Shown here in pieces: positions 1 to 8,239 of a stretch of DNA of 16,067 nucleotides (positions within the stretch are counted from its first letter, which is position 1; the number at the start of each line of letters is the position of its first letter). The stretch is from an uncultured Anaerostipes sp. Its GTDB lineage: Bacteria > Bacillota > Clostridia > Lachnospirales > Lachnospiraceae. A model generated the notes under the pieces. That model did not search any database. It was not told the origin of the DNA and worked only from the letters and a program-made list of their open reading frames with translations. The DNA is taken from contig CAAEIR010000133.1 in NCBI GenBank assembly GCA_900756035.1, forward strand, positions 1 to 16,067, in the 5' to 3' direction. A program made the translations under genes and the position numbers.

Positions 1-144
1 ATGCCGGGACTTCAGACAGTATTTAAAGTACAGACGCTGCAAATCAATCAGCTGCTGACAGTTTACGGACTTGCGATTTTAAATCTTCCGGTGATTCAGT
101 GTCTTAAATGGTTTATGTCAAGAAACCAAAAAAATGAAAATTAA
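1..144 (+). CDS. C-terminal fragment of a membrane protein, probably a P-type cation-transporting ATPase
   Basis: An open frame enters from the left edge and ends with TAA at 142-144, giving the last 47 residues. The ATG at position 1 is most likely internal. The visible tail has a hydrophobic stretch (LLTVYGLAILNLPVI) followed by LKWF and a short polar end. This resembles the last transmembrane helix of calcium/cation P-type ATPases (Cation_ATPase_C), where a final helix is followed by a Lys near the C-terminus. No catalytic motif is in view, so the family call rests only on this tail and could be wrong; another polytopic transporter is possible. It converges on the HPr-like gene and ends just before the shared terminator hairpin. 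Confidence 0.5.
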   Translation: MPGLQTVFKVQTLQINQLLTVYGLAILNLPVIQCLKWFMSRNQKNEN

Positions 145-160
145 AAAATTACTGTAAATT

Positions 161-223
161 AAAAAAATCCTGTTTTGTTTTATGGAAAGAGATACTTTCA
201 AGATATCAAAACAGGATTTTTTA
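161..223. terminator. Bidirectional terminator between convergent genes
   Basis: A perfect 16-bp inverted repeat pairs 162-177 with 207-222 (AAATCCTGTTTTG against CAAAACAGGATTT, extended by A/T pairs) around a loop of about 29 nt. It has A-runs on the left and T-runs on the right, so it can end transcription in both directions. The right arm overlaps the stop codon of the minus-strand gene. The long loop is unusual, but the stem is long and perfect. Confidence 0.75.
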
Positions 224-487
224 TATTATCTGTGGGTTAATCATGGCTTTTTTATTTGCAAGAAATGGCTTCAAAGATTTTTTGATCTCATCAATTTCAT
301 CATCGTTGTGTACGGTCAGTGTCAGGGGTTTGGTGAGATCAAGACTAAAGATTCCCATAATAGATTTAGCGTTGACGATATATCGTCCGGATGACAAATC
401 AATTTCAGAATGAAAATGGGCGATAATATTAGCGAAATCATTGACTTCTGTAATTGAGTCCAGCGAAATTTTGAACGTTGTTTCCAA
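221..487 (-). CDS. HPr-like (Crh-like) PTS phosphocarrier-fold protein lacking the active-site histidine
   Basis: The 88-residue product matches the HPr fold in size. It contains VNAKSIMGIFSLDL (residues 38-51), very close to the HPr/Crh segment around regulatory Ser46; the equivalent here is Ser42. At the place of the phosphorylatable His15 motif (GxHARPA) it reads DSITEVND (residues 10-17), so it should not carry phosphate in the PTS relay. By analogy with Bacillus Crh it could act only through HPr kinase phosphorylation of the Ser, but this is inference and no HPr kinase is in view. The start is TTG (485-487): AAGGAGG lies at 496-502 with 8-nt spacing, and no ATG fits. It has its own promoter at 519-547 and converges on the ATPase-like gene. 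Confidence 0.75.
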   Translation of the reverse strand: METTFKISLDSITEVNDFANIIAHFHSEIDLSSGRYIVNAKSIMGIFSLDLTKPLTLTVHNDDEIDEIKKSLKPFLANKKAMINPQII

Positions 488-518
488 TTTTTAATCCTCC
501 TTCATATTTTCTTAGTTC

Positions 519-547
519 ATCCTACAATTTTTTGGTGGGAAAGTCAA
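519..547 (-). promoter_or_regulatory. Sigma-A-type promoter of the HPr-like gene
   Basis: Read on the minus strand: TTGACT (547-542), a 17-nt spacer, then TAGGAT (524-519). Transcription would start near 512, leaving a leader of about 25 nt with the AAGGAGG ribosome binding site and a TTG start. Confidence 0.6.
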
Positions 548-624
548 ATAATTCGGAAAATATCATCAAAAAAATGGATGAAATTGAAGATTTATGATAA
601 AATAGGAAAACGGAGGAAAACGAT

Positions 625-1230
625 ATGACGGAAAAGCAAAAAATGCTTATGGGAATTTTATATAACGCAGATGATTCGATGTTAATTGAAGAGAGAAACC
701 ATGCAAAATCTTTGACGTATGAATACAATCATACCCATCCCGATGAACGTGAAAAGAGAAAGAAAATTGCCGGAAAAATTTTTGGAAAACTCGGAGAAAG
801 AGTACATTTTGAAACTCCTGTCCATGTAGATTACGGGTACCGAGTTGAAATAGGAGATGATTTTTTTTCAAATTATAATTTTACGATTTTGGATGGCGGT
901 GGCGTTGTGATCGGAAATCGCGTTTATATCGGACCGAATGTTGGAATTTATACAGCAGAGCATCCGACGGATGTAAGGCGAAGAAGTAAGGGATACGAAT
1001 GGGCACTTCCGGTAGTGATCGGAGATGATGTGTGGATTGGCGCAGATGTAACGATTTTACCGGGGGTCAGTATTGGAGCCGGCGCAGTGATTGGCGGAGG
1101 AAGCGTTGTGACAAAAGATATTCCTGCTGATGTTATTGCAGTCGGGAATCCGTGCAAAGTAGTAAAAGATGCAGAGAAAGGAGACCGATATGGGCTTATT
1201 GACAAGAAAGACGGATCACCATCCGTTTAG
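625..1230 (+). CDS. Sugar O-acetyltransferase, maltose/galactoside (Maa/LacA/NodL) family
   Basis: The 201-residue protein is a typical member of the acetyl-CoA-dependent sugar O-acetyltransferases. The N-terminal Mac domain (about residues 4-58, with MLMGILYNADD and ERNHAK) is followed by left-handed beta-helix hexapeptide repeats (VVIGDDVWIGADVTILPGVSIGAGAVIG, given here as the region 130-158). The likely catalytic His113 lies in YTAEHPTD, and Asn84 (FSNYN) sits in the acceptor-site position. The C-terminal AVGNPCKVVK is the usual end of the family. The family acetylates maltose, glucose or galactosides in the cytoplasm; the actual substrate cannot be told from sequence. GGAGG at 612-616 supports the start. 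The last 41 bases overlap the next small gene. Confidence 0.9.
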   Translation: MTEKQKMLMGILYNADDSMLIEERNHAKSLTYEYNHTHPDEREKRKKIAGKIFGKLGERVHFETPVHVDYGYRVEIGDDFFSNYNFTILDGGGVVIGNRVYIGPNVGIYTAEHPTDVRRRSKGYEWALPVVIGDDVWIGADVTILPGVSIGAGAVIGGGSVVTKDIPADVIAVGNPCKVVKDAEKGDRYGLIDKKDGSPSV

Positions 1231-1366
1231 TAAAGATATTGATGATCTGCTGGATGGTATGGGAGATCAGAAGAATGATATAAAAGAAGGAACCTATGAG
1301 GAATCGTTAAAAAAGATTGAAGAAAAGATCAAAGCTTTAGGCATTTTGGACGAAGAAGAAAAATAG
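1190..1366 (+). CDS. Small charged hypothetical protein (58 aa)
   Basis: I do not recognise this family. The start at 1190 is chosen over an upstream in-frame ATG at 1169 because AAAGGAG sits 6-7 nt before it. The reading frame overlaps the end of the acetyltransferase gene by 41 nt, which suggests translational coupling. The product is hydrophilic, with a His-rich N-terminus (TDHHPFSKD), an acidic middle and a helical, probably coiled C-terminal part (YEESLKKIEEKIKALGILDEEEK region, residues 36-58). No signal peptide or membrane segment is seen. A strong terminator follows directly, so it is the last gene of a two-gene unit. Confidence 0.6.
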   Translation: MGLLTRKTDHHPFSKDIDDLLDGMGDQKNDIKEGTYEESLKKIEEKIKALGILDEEEK

Positions 1367-1370
1367 AGTG

Positions 1371-1408
1371 AAGCAGGACAGAAATTTAAAAGCTGTCCTG
1401 CTTTTTTG
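1371..1408 (+). terminator. Rho-independent terminator after the acetyltransferase unit
   Basis: AAGCAGGACAG (1371-1381) pairs perfectly with CTGTCCTGCTT (1393-1403) around an 11-nt loop, followed by a run of six T. Confidence 0.9.
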
Positions 1409-1435
1409 TAATGGTGGCTAAATGTTGAAAATGCA

Positions 1436-1468
1436 ATTGTAAACCCTTAATAAAAATAGGTTGACAAT
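1436..1468 (+). promoter_or_regulatory. BirA-type biotin operator upstream of bioY
   Basis: Inverted half-sites ATTGTAAACC (1436-1445) and GGTTGACAAT (1459-1468) match in 9 of 10 positions and are 13 nt apart. This fits the TTGTnAACC/GGTTnACAA form of Gram-positive BirA operators. The right half-site contains the -35 hexamer of the bioY promoter, so bound BirA-biotinyl-AMP would block RNA polymerase. The gene downstream is a biotin transporter, which supports the call. Confidence 0.85.
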
Positions 1469-1489
1469 TTAAAAGGGTCTGATTATAAT
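1461..1489 (+). promoter_or_regulatory. Consensus sigma-A promoter of bioY
   Basis: Perfect TTGACA (1461-1466), a 17-nt spacer and perfect TATAAT (1484-1489). The -35 box is embedded in the right half of the BirA operator. Such a strong promoter makes sense if it is normally repressed when biotin is plentiful. Confidence 0.9.
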
Positions 1490-1533
1490 AGGAAAATGAA
1501 TATTAAATTAGTATCACAAACAGGAGGCATAAA

Positions 1534-2085
1534 ATGAGAGGACAAACAATAAAAATTCAGAATATTACGATGATTGGTCTTATGGCAGCTTTGATCTGTA
1601 TTTTGGGACCGTTGTCTGTAACACTTCCGTTTACACCGATTCCGATTTCTTTTACGAATCTGGCAATTTATTTTGTAATTATGGTGGCAGGATGGAAAAA
1701 AGGAACGATAAGCTATCTTGTATATCTTTTGATTGGGGCGGTAGGAATTCCGGTATTTTCAGGATTTGGTGCAGGATTGGCAAAAATTGCAGGACCGACC
1801 GGAGGCTATCTGGCAGGTTTTATTTTTCTTGCCCTGATTAGCGGATTTTTTGTAGAAAAATTTCCTGATAATTATCTTATGATTGTTCTCGGAATGATTC
1901 TTGGAACGGCGGTAACCTATGCTTTCGGAACTCTGTGGCTGTGTGGACAGATGAATCTCACATTTGTGCAGGGGTTATATGCAGGGGTTATTCCTTATCT
2001 TCCGGGAGATGCGGTAAAGATTCTTATCGGAGTAGTGGCAGGACAATCCGTGAGAAAATCAGTTCGCCGGGCAGTTTTTCTTTAA
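1534..2085 (+). CDS. bioY: Biotin transporter BioY (ECF transporter S component)
   Basis: The 183-residue protein has about six membrane-spanning stretches and the length of BioY. The typical N-terminal region (LSVTLPFTPIPISFTNLAIY) and the conserved GPTGGYLAGF motif (about residues 88-97) identify the family. BioY binds biotin in the membrane with high affinity and usually works with the general ECF energy-coupling module, which is not in this window. CAGGAGG lies 7 nt before the ATG. It is a single-gene unit; no biotin synthesis gene is nearby, so the cell may depend on uptake, but that is inference. Expression is probably controlled by BirA through the operator overlapping the promoter. 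Confidence 0.93.
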   Translation: MRGQTIKIQNITMIGLMAALICILGPLSVTLPFTPIPISFTNLAIYFVIMVAGWKKGTISYLVYLLIGAVGIPVFSGFGAGLAKIAGPTGGYLAGFIFLALISGFFVEKFPDNYLMIVLGMILGTAVTYAFGTLWLCGQMNLTFVQGLYAGVIPYLPGDAVKILIGVVAGQSVRKSVRRAVFL

Positions 2086-2115
2086 AATCTAAGAACATAA
2101 AATCTAAGAACCCGG

Positions 2116-2144
2116 TTGACATTTGCCCCAAAAAAGCATAAACT
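2116..2144 (+). promoter_or_regulatory. Promoter of the cysE-cysS T-box operon
   Basis: TTGACA (2116-2121), 17-nt spacer, TAAACT (2139-2144; four of six matches to TATAAT). Transcription would start near 2151, just ahead of T-box stem I. Confidence 0.65.
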
Positions 2145-2154
2145 AATCATAGCC

Positions 2155-2397
2155 AAATGCGGGGAACAGAATTAGTATCGGTTATCGAAACTGTCAGAGA
2201 GAAGCTGTCATCGGCTGAAAGCAGCTTTCAGATGGAGAGACCGGGAATGCATCTGGGAGCAGACGGGGCGAAAAACAGTAGTCTCGTACGTCGCCGGCGT
2301 TAACGGACTATGAGTGGAAGTCCTTTTTGTGTGACTTCTAACAAGAGTGGAACCGCGGATTACTTCGTCTCTTTTTGCAGGAGACGGAGTTTTTTTA
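2155..2397 (+). ncRNA. T-box riboswitch responding to uncharged tRNA-Cys
   Basis: The conserved T-box core AAGAGTGGAACCGCGG is at 2343-2358. The stem I specifier loop can be drawn: CAGA (2167-2170) pairs with TCTG (2252-2255) below it and CGGT (2179-2182, G/T allowed) with ACCG (2240-2243) above it. AGTA (2174-2177) forms the loop E-like left side, and GGAATGCA on the right side carries TGC at 2248-2250, a Cys codon. The TGGA bulge (2348-2351) has A at the variable position, which pairs with U73, the usual discriminator base of tRNA-Cys. The terminator stem CTTCGTCTC (2363-2371) / GAGACGGAG (2381-2389) with a T-run competes with the antiterminator. The downstream genes are cysE and cysS, so cysteine shortage should switch the operon on. 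Confidence 0.95.
2363..2397 (+). terminator. T-box conditional terminator
   Basis: CTTCGTCTC (2363-2371) pairs with GAGACGGAG (2381-2389), with one G-U pair and a 9-nt loop, followed by eight T. It lies directly behind the T-box sequence and forms when tRNA-Cys is charged. Confidence 0.9.
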
Positions 2398-2465
2398 TTT
2401 CATATTTCGTAGGAAACTACAACCTATAAAATAGAAAAGCGGATATAAATGGAGGTTTAAAAGAA

Positions 2466-3159
2466 ATGATGGGTTTTCGAAGGTTTGCTAGAGGCCAATA
2501 TGACACAATAAAAATGAGAGACCCGGCTTTGAGGGAAAAACGGGAAGTGTTTCTTTATCCCTATGTAAAAGCATTGTATTGGCATCGAATTGCACATAAA
2601 TTATATAAAAAGGGAAACTTTTATCTTGCGAGAAAAATTTCACAGAGAATGGCAAGAAAAACCGGAATTGAGATTCATCCGGGAGCTCAGATTGGAGAAG
2701 GTTTTTTTATTGACCATGGCCATGGAGTCGTGATCGGAGAGACGACGATCATTGGGAATAATGTTACGCTGTATCAGGGAGTTACTCTCGGAGGAACCGG
2801 AAATGAGACAGGAAAGCGTCATCCGACCATAGAAGACAATGTTATGATCAGTTCAGGGGCAAAAGTTCTTGGTTCTATTACCATCGGGGAAAATGCCAAG
2901 ATCGGTGCCGGAAGTGTTGTGGTTTCAGACGTACCGCCGAATTCCACAGTGGTTGGAGTACCGGGAAAAGTTGTAAAACAAGATGGCGAGAGAGTCAATC
3001 GGATTCAGAGTATGGCTCTGGATCAAATGGATTTGCCGAATCCGTTCGATATGGATATTGAGAAACTGGCAAAAGAAAATGCAGAGCTTCGACAGGCAAT
3101 GCAGACGTTTATCAAACATTATGAAAGATACGAAAAAGTGAGAAAGGAAATAAAAGAAA

Positions 3160-3173
<14 letters not shown>
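2466..3173 (+). CDS. cysE: Serine O-acetyltransferase
   Basis: The product makes O-acetylserine from serine and acetyl-CoA, the first committed step of cysteine synthesis. The 235-residue protein has the alpha-helical N-terminal SAT domain (residues about 5-65) and then hexapeptide repeats with family motifs: EIHPGAQIG (69-77), FIDHGHGVVIGE (81-92, with the catalytic His), GVTLGGTG (105-112) and KRHPTI (117-122). KIGAGSVV and VGVPGKVV close the catalytic part. A C-terminal tail of about 45 residues (from 190) looks like a coiled coil, as in Gram-positive CysE; the Cys synthase-binding C-terminal Ile of enteric CysE is absent. GGAGG at 2451-2455 supports the start. The end overlaps cysS by 14 nt. 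Confidence 0.93.
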
Positions 3174-4547
<1,374 letters not shown>

Positions 4548-4563
<16 letters not shown>

Positions 4564-5006
4564 TAAAAGAAATGAAAGCCATGCTGGATCTTAAGGGGTT
4601 GGATGCCAGGAGCTATTCGCCTCTTGGACTTGCTTATATCGGAGATGCGGTTTATGAACTGATTGTTAGAACCATTGTTCTCTCGGATGGCAATATGGGT
4701 GTCAATAAGTATCACAAAAAATCCAGCAGTATGGTAAAAGCATCTGCGCAGACTCAGGTTTTTGAAAAAATTGAAGGGATGCTGAGTCAGGAAGAAATGG
4801 CGGTTTATAAACGAGGAAGAAATTCTAAGTCAGGATCAGTTGCAAAGCATGCTTCTATGATGGATTATCGTAAGGCAACCGGAGTAGAAGCTCTCATAGG
4901 ATATTTATATTTAAATGGTCAAATGGATCGCGCGATTGAATTAATTGGAGCCGGATTTGATTTGAAAAATGAGGATACCGGTGAGGAGAAGAAAAATGAA
5001 TCATAA
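4548..5006 (+). CDS. mrnC: Mini-ribonuclease III (23S rRNA maturation)
   Basis: The 152-residue protein is an RNase III catalytic domain without a double-stranded RNA-binding domain. The signature LAYIGDAVYEL (28-38) carries the metal-binding Asp33 and Glu37, and TGVEALIGYLYL (111-122) has the second acidic site at Glu114. In Bacillus this enzyme trims the ends of 23S rRNA precursors. It lies immediately after cysS with a 16-nt overlap, the same position as in Bacillus, which strengthens the call. Confidence 0.93.
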
Positions 5007-5736
5007 AGAATATTTAATTGCAGGGCGTAATGCCGTGTTAGAAGCTCTTAGAGCAAAGAAACCGATTGATAAAATTTTTGTATTAGACGGATGTCAGGAC
5101 GGACCGATTCGTACGATTGTCAGAGAAGCAAAAAAGACAGATGCAATCTTAAAGTTCGTAGACAAGGAACGTTTAAATCAGCTGACAACGGAACATCATC
5201 AGGGAGTCGTAGCTATGGCGGCTGCATATGAATATGCAGAGCTTGAGGATTTGTTTAAAAAGGCAGAAGAAAAAGGAGAAGATCCATTTTTTGTTCTGTT
5301 GGACGGTATTGAAGATCCGCATAACCTCGGTGCGATTATACGTACGGCAAATCTTGCCGGAGCACATGGTGTAGTGATTCCGAAACACAGGGCAGTTGGG
5401 CTGACACCGACGGTAGCAAAAACATCTGCGGGTGCAATTCATTATACTCCGGTTGTAAAAGTGACAAATATCGGGAAGACGATGGATGAGTTAAAAGAAC
5501 GTGGAATGTGGTTTGTCTGTGCGGATATGGATGGAGAAGTTATGTACCGCCAGAATTTAACAGGACCGATCGGATTGGTAATTGGAAATGAAGGAGCCGG
5601 AGTCAGCCGACTGGTAAAAGAAAAGTGTGATTTTGTCTCTGCGATTCCGATGAAGGGAGATATTGATTCTCTGAATGCATCGGTTGCGGCAGGAGTTCTG
5701 GCATTTGAAATTGTCAGACAACGTTTGGGAAAATAG
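4996..5736 (+). CDS. rlmB: TrmH/SpoU-family 23S rRNA 2'-O-methyltransferase (RlmB-like)
   Basis: A SAM-dependent ribose 2'-O-methyltransferase of 246 residues. The N-terminal L30-like substrate-binding domain (about 1-75, starting LIAGRNAVLEALRA) precedes the SPOUT knot domain with the three motifs: NLGAIIRTANLAGAHG (110-125), LVIGNEGAGVSRLV (194-207) and IPMKGDIDSLNASVAAGVL (217-235). The family methylates G2251 of 23S rRNA (E. coli RlmB). The start at 4996 is chosen because GAGGAG is 7-8 nt upstream and an earlier in-frame ATG at 4969 adds nine basic residues without a good site. It overlaps mrnC by 11 nt. Confidence 0.9.
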   Translation: MNHKEYLIAGRNAVLEALRAKKPIDKIFVLDGCQDGPIRTIVREAKKTDAILKFVDKERLNQLTTEHHQGVVAMAAAYEYAELEDLFKKAEEKGEDPFFVLLDGIEDPHNLGAIIRTANLAGAHGVVIPKHRAVGLTPTVAKTSAGAIHYTPVVKVTNIGKTMDELKERGMWFVCADMDGEVMYRQNLTGPIGLVIGNEGAGVSRLVKEKCDFVSAIPMKGDIDSLNASVAAGVLAFEIVRQRLGK

Positions 5737-5737
5737 G

Positions 5738-6334
5738 ATGAAACATATGAAAGATTGTTCGGATCAGGAGCTTTTGCAGTTAAGCAAAGAGGGAAATCAG
5801 GAGGCGATGGAACGGCTGCTTGAGAAATACCGGGGGATGGTTCGAGGAGAGGCGAGAAAATTCTTTTTGGCCGGCGGTGATGAGGAAGACTTGATTCAGG
5901 AAGGAATGATTGGTCTGTTTAAGGCTGTACAAAGTTACGAGTGTGAAAAAGATGCGGAGTTTTCTACCTTTGCATTGATTTGTGTTCGAAGACAGATTTA
6001 TACGACCGTAACAGCTTCCAATCGAAAAAAACATGGTCCTCTGAACAATTATATTTCTATTTTTGCGGCGCGGCATCAGGAAGAAAACAGTCCCTTGGAT
6101 GAAATTCTCCAAGATCCGGAGGAGACGCCTGAGGAGCGGATGGTTCATCAGGAAGAAATTCAAGACTACTATGCTACAATTCACAGGAAACTAAGTCGGT
6201 TTGAAAAACAGGTGATGTATCACTATTTAAGCGGTGAAAATTATACCGAAATAGCCGATAAACTTGGAAAGACAAACAAATCTATTGATAATGCGATTCA
6301 GAGAATTCGCAGAAAACTGAGCCAGGACTCTTAG
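5738..6334 (+). CDS. sigH: Sigma-70 family factor, SigH (Spo0H)-like
   Basis: The product has sigma region 2 (about residues 20-90, with VRGEARKFFLAGGDEEDLIQ and EGMIGLFKAVQSY; matching the SigH pattern) and region 4 (YTEIADKLGKTNKSIDNAIQ, then RIRRKL) at the C-terminus. KHGPLNNYISI matches the KHIPLNSYVSL segment of Bacillus SigH. In Bacillus SigH drives early stationary-phase and sporulation genes; the role here is by homology. It follows rlmB after one base, and the rlmB/sigH neighbourhood matches Bacillus except that yacP is missing. The start is uncertain: ATG 5738 (GGGA upstream) or ATG 5747 (AGGA upstream, 8-nt spacing), a three-residue difference. Confidence 0.88.
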   Translation: MKHMKDCSDQELLQLSKEGNQEAMERLLEKYRGMVRGEARKFFLAGGDEEDLIQEGMIGLFKAVQSYECEKDAEFSTFALICVRRQIYTTVTASNRKKHGPLNNYISIFAARHQEENSPLDEILQDPEETPEERMVHQEEIQDYYATIHRKLSRFEKQVMYHYLSGENYTEIADKLGKTNKSIDNAIQRIRRKLSQDS

Positions 6335-6348
6335 AAAGGGGTGTTGGG

Positions 6349-7080
6349 ATGGTTCGGACGTTTTTAATTTCAGATCTTCATGGACATGCAGATGCTTTTT
6401 TTCAGATGCTTGATCTGATTTCCTTTTCCCGGGAAGATCGTATGATAATTTTGGGAGATGTGATTGACCGGGGAGAAGACGGGGTAAAACTGCTTCGTTA
6501 TATTATGGAGCAGGAAAATATGGAACTTTTGATGGGCAATCATGAGGATATGATGCGAAAATCTTTGTCGGAAGCGACGAGGGAATTTTGGCTTGACACA
6601 TGGATATACAATGGCGGAGGGACAACAATTTCCGGACTGAATCAGTTATCAGAAGAAGAGTTTAAGGAGTGTGTAAATTTCGTAGAGAATCTTCCACTTT
6701 ATAAAATTATTGAAGTAGAAGGAATTACGTATCTTTTGATTCATGCAGGTGTTCGGCTGCAAGAAGGACAGTCCTTAACAGAGGTCTGTGCTGCGGTGGA
6801 TGAGGAAGACGCATTATGGATTCGCGGTGATTTTTTCAATTCCGAAGTAGTGCCGCCTTACTATGTTGTATTTGGGCATACCCCAACGAAAATGATTTCA
6901 CGTTATGCACAGACAATGCCTGCAGATCAAAGAGAGCAGTGTGAGAAGTTCGAGATTGTTCAATGGAACCACAGAATCGGAATTGACTGCGGAGCTGCAT
7001 ATGGGGCGAATCTTGGATGTATTTGTCTGAATGATTTGAAAGAGTTTTATGTAAAATATGAGAGAAAACCATCCGAATAA
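6349..7080 (+). CDS. PPP-family metallophosphoesterase (serine/threonine phosphatase-like)
   Basis: The 243-residue protein carries all metal-binding motifs of the calcineurin-like PPP family: SDLHGH (8-13), GDVIDRG (36-42), GNHED (63-67), a His in LIHAGV (near 132) and FGHTPT (175-180). Members include PrpE-type diadenosine tetraphosphatases and small bacterial protein phosphatases; the substrate cannot be fixed from the sequence. It starts 14 nt after sigH with AAAGGGG upstream and is probably transcribed with it. No terminator is visible behind it. Confidence 0.88.
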   Translation: MVRTFLISDLHGHADAFFQMLDLISFSREDRMIILGDVIDRGEDGVKLLRYIMEQENMELLMGNHEDMMRKSLSEATREFWLDTWIYNGGGTTISGLNQLSEEEFKECVNFVENLPLYKIIEVEGITYLLIHAGVRLQEGQSLTEVCAAVDEEDALWIRGDFFNSEVVPPYYVVFGHTPTKMISRYAQTMPADQREQCEKFEIVQWNHRIGIDCGAAYGANLGCICLNDLKEFYVKYERKPSE

Positions 7081-7157
7081 ATCTTAAAGCCGGAAACTCA
7101 TAGTTAAATTTGCACAATAAATTTTAAAAAAATATATTCAAATTGGATAAAATGCAT

Positions 7158-7163
7158 TATAAT
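7158..7163 (+). promoter_or_regulatory. Possible -10 box upstream of the HAD phosphatase gene
   Basis: A perfect TATAAT with A/T-rich flanks lies 77 nt before the ATG. The hexamer at 17-nt spacing (TATTCA, 7135-7140) matches TTGACA poorly, so the promoter is only tentative. The leader contains a weak 5-bp stem (GCCTG 7189-7193 / CAGGC 7206-7210). Confidence 0.35.
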
Positions 7164-7239
7164 AAAAGAAATATTAACTTTTATACAAGCCTGTGTCTGT
7201 TTCGGCAGGCATGAAGATTTACGAAATGGAGGACAGCAT

Positions 7240-8055
7240 ATGGCGGAGAAAGATTTTAAACGATGCATTTTATTTAGTGATATGGACGGAACCATTTTAA
7301 AAGAAGGAAAATTAATGGAAAAAAAAGACGCCGAGATGCTTTTAGAACTTCAGAAGGCAGGGCATCTGGTTGCTTTTTGTACAGGCAGGAATGAATTTGA
7401 AGCTATGACTGCCATCCAGAAAAATCATTTACGGTATGATTATCTGATTTTAAATAATGGTTCCCATATTATGGATCGTTACGGCAAGGATATTTACAAA
7501 AAGACGATTCCTCATGAGCTTGGAATGAAGATTTTGGAATATTGCCGGACGTTGCAGGATTGTTATGTCTATTTTTATGATTCTGACCGGTGTTTAAATC
7601 TTGGAAGTCTGAACGGAACGGCGATGGAATATGATGGAGACCGCTATAAATCGCTGAAAGATTGCAGTTTTACAAAAGAGGCGGATAAGTCCGGAGATTT
7701 TGATATTCTTTGCGTAAAGCCATTGGAACAGGGGGTTGATTATTCTATTACAAGGAAGATTGCGGAGGAAATCAGAGAGCGGTTCGGGGATCAGGTAACT
7801 GCCACAATGAATGAGTCTTATTTGGATATTACACCGAAGGGCAACAGTAAATCCAGTGGGATGAAGCAGGTTGTAGAGTGGGCAGGGAGTGATCTGGAAA
7901 CATATTGTATTGGGGATTCCTTTAACGACCTGAGTCTTTTTGAAGCAGTAGATCACAGTTATACATTCCGCCGATGCAGCGATCAGATAAAGGCAGCAGC
8001 AGATCACTGTGTGGATTATGTATATGAAGTCGCAGAAAAGATTTTGAACAATTAA
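7240..8055 (+). CDS. HAD-superfamily hydrolase, Cof-type (IIB) phosphatase
   Basis: The 271-residue protein has the HAD motifs in order: DMDGT (14-18, nucleophile Asp14), CTGRN (46-50 region) for motif II, a Lys in the PKGNSKSSGM segment for motif III, and GDSFNDLSLFE for the acidic motif IV. The cap between motifs II and III is of the IIB (Cof) type. Such enzymes dephosphorylate sugar phosphates, FMN, PLP or similar small molecules in the cytoplasm; the substrate is unknown. TGGAGG lies about 8 nt before the ATG. A strong terminator follows, so it stands alone or ends the preceding unit. Confidence 0.9.
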   Translation: MAEKDFKRCILFSDMDGTILKEGKLMEKKDAEMLLELQKAGHLVAFCTGRNEFEAMTAIQKNHLRYDYLILNNGSHIMDRYGKDIYKKTIPHELGMKILEYCRTLQDCYVYFYDSDRCLNLGSLNGTAMEYDGDRYKSLKDCSFTKEADKSGDFDILCVKPLEQGVDYSITRKIAEEIRERFGDQVTATMNESYLDITPKGNSKSSGMKQVVEWAGSDLETYCIGDSFNDLSLFEAVDHSYTFRRCSDQIKAAADHCVDYVYEVAEKILNN

Positions 8056-8057
8056 AA

Positions 8058-8100
8058 GACGGTGGTATTAGCTTTTAATGGCTGATACCATCGTTTTTTT
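8058..8100 (+). terminator. Rho-independent terminator after the HAD gene
   Basis: CGGTGGTATTAGC (8060-8072) pairs with GCTGATACCATCG (8081-8093) with wobble pairs around an 8-nt loop, followed by seven T. Confidence 0.92.
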
Positions 8101-8197
8101 GTCATGTTTAAATATTTTTGAAGTGGAATTTAGTCTTACAAATAAAAATTCTCAGAAAAAATGGTTCATATTTTTCAGAAAAAAATAAATCTTTGTA

Positions 8198-8226
8198 TTG
8201 ACACCTTATTCAATCTATGATAAATT
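8198..8226 (+). promoter_or_regulatory. Promoter of tRNA-Thr
   Basis: Perfect TTGACA (8198-8203), 17-nt spacer and TAAATT (8221-8226) in an A/T-rich stretch. The tRNA begins 14 nt after the -10 box, so the 5' leader is very short. Confidence 0.6.
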
Positions 8227-8239
8227 AATAAACGGTTCT

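Noticed and set aside
182..394. Plus-strand open frame of 70 codons
   Set aside because: It begins inside the terminator loop, runs antisense to the HPr-like gene and has no ribosome binding site or recognisable composition.
1935..2141. Plus-strand open frame overlapping the end of bioY
   Set aside because: It is an out-of-frame shadow of bioY with a Cys/Ser/Arg-rich product and no Shine-Dalgarno.
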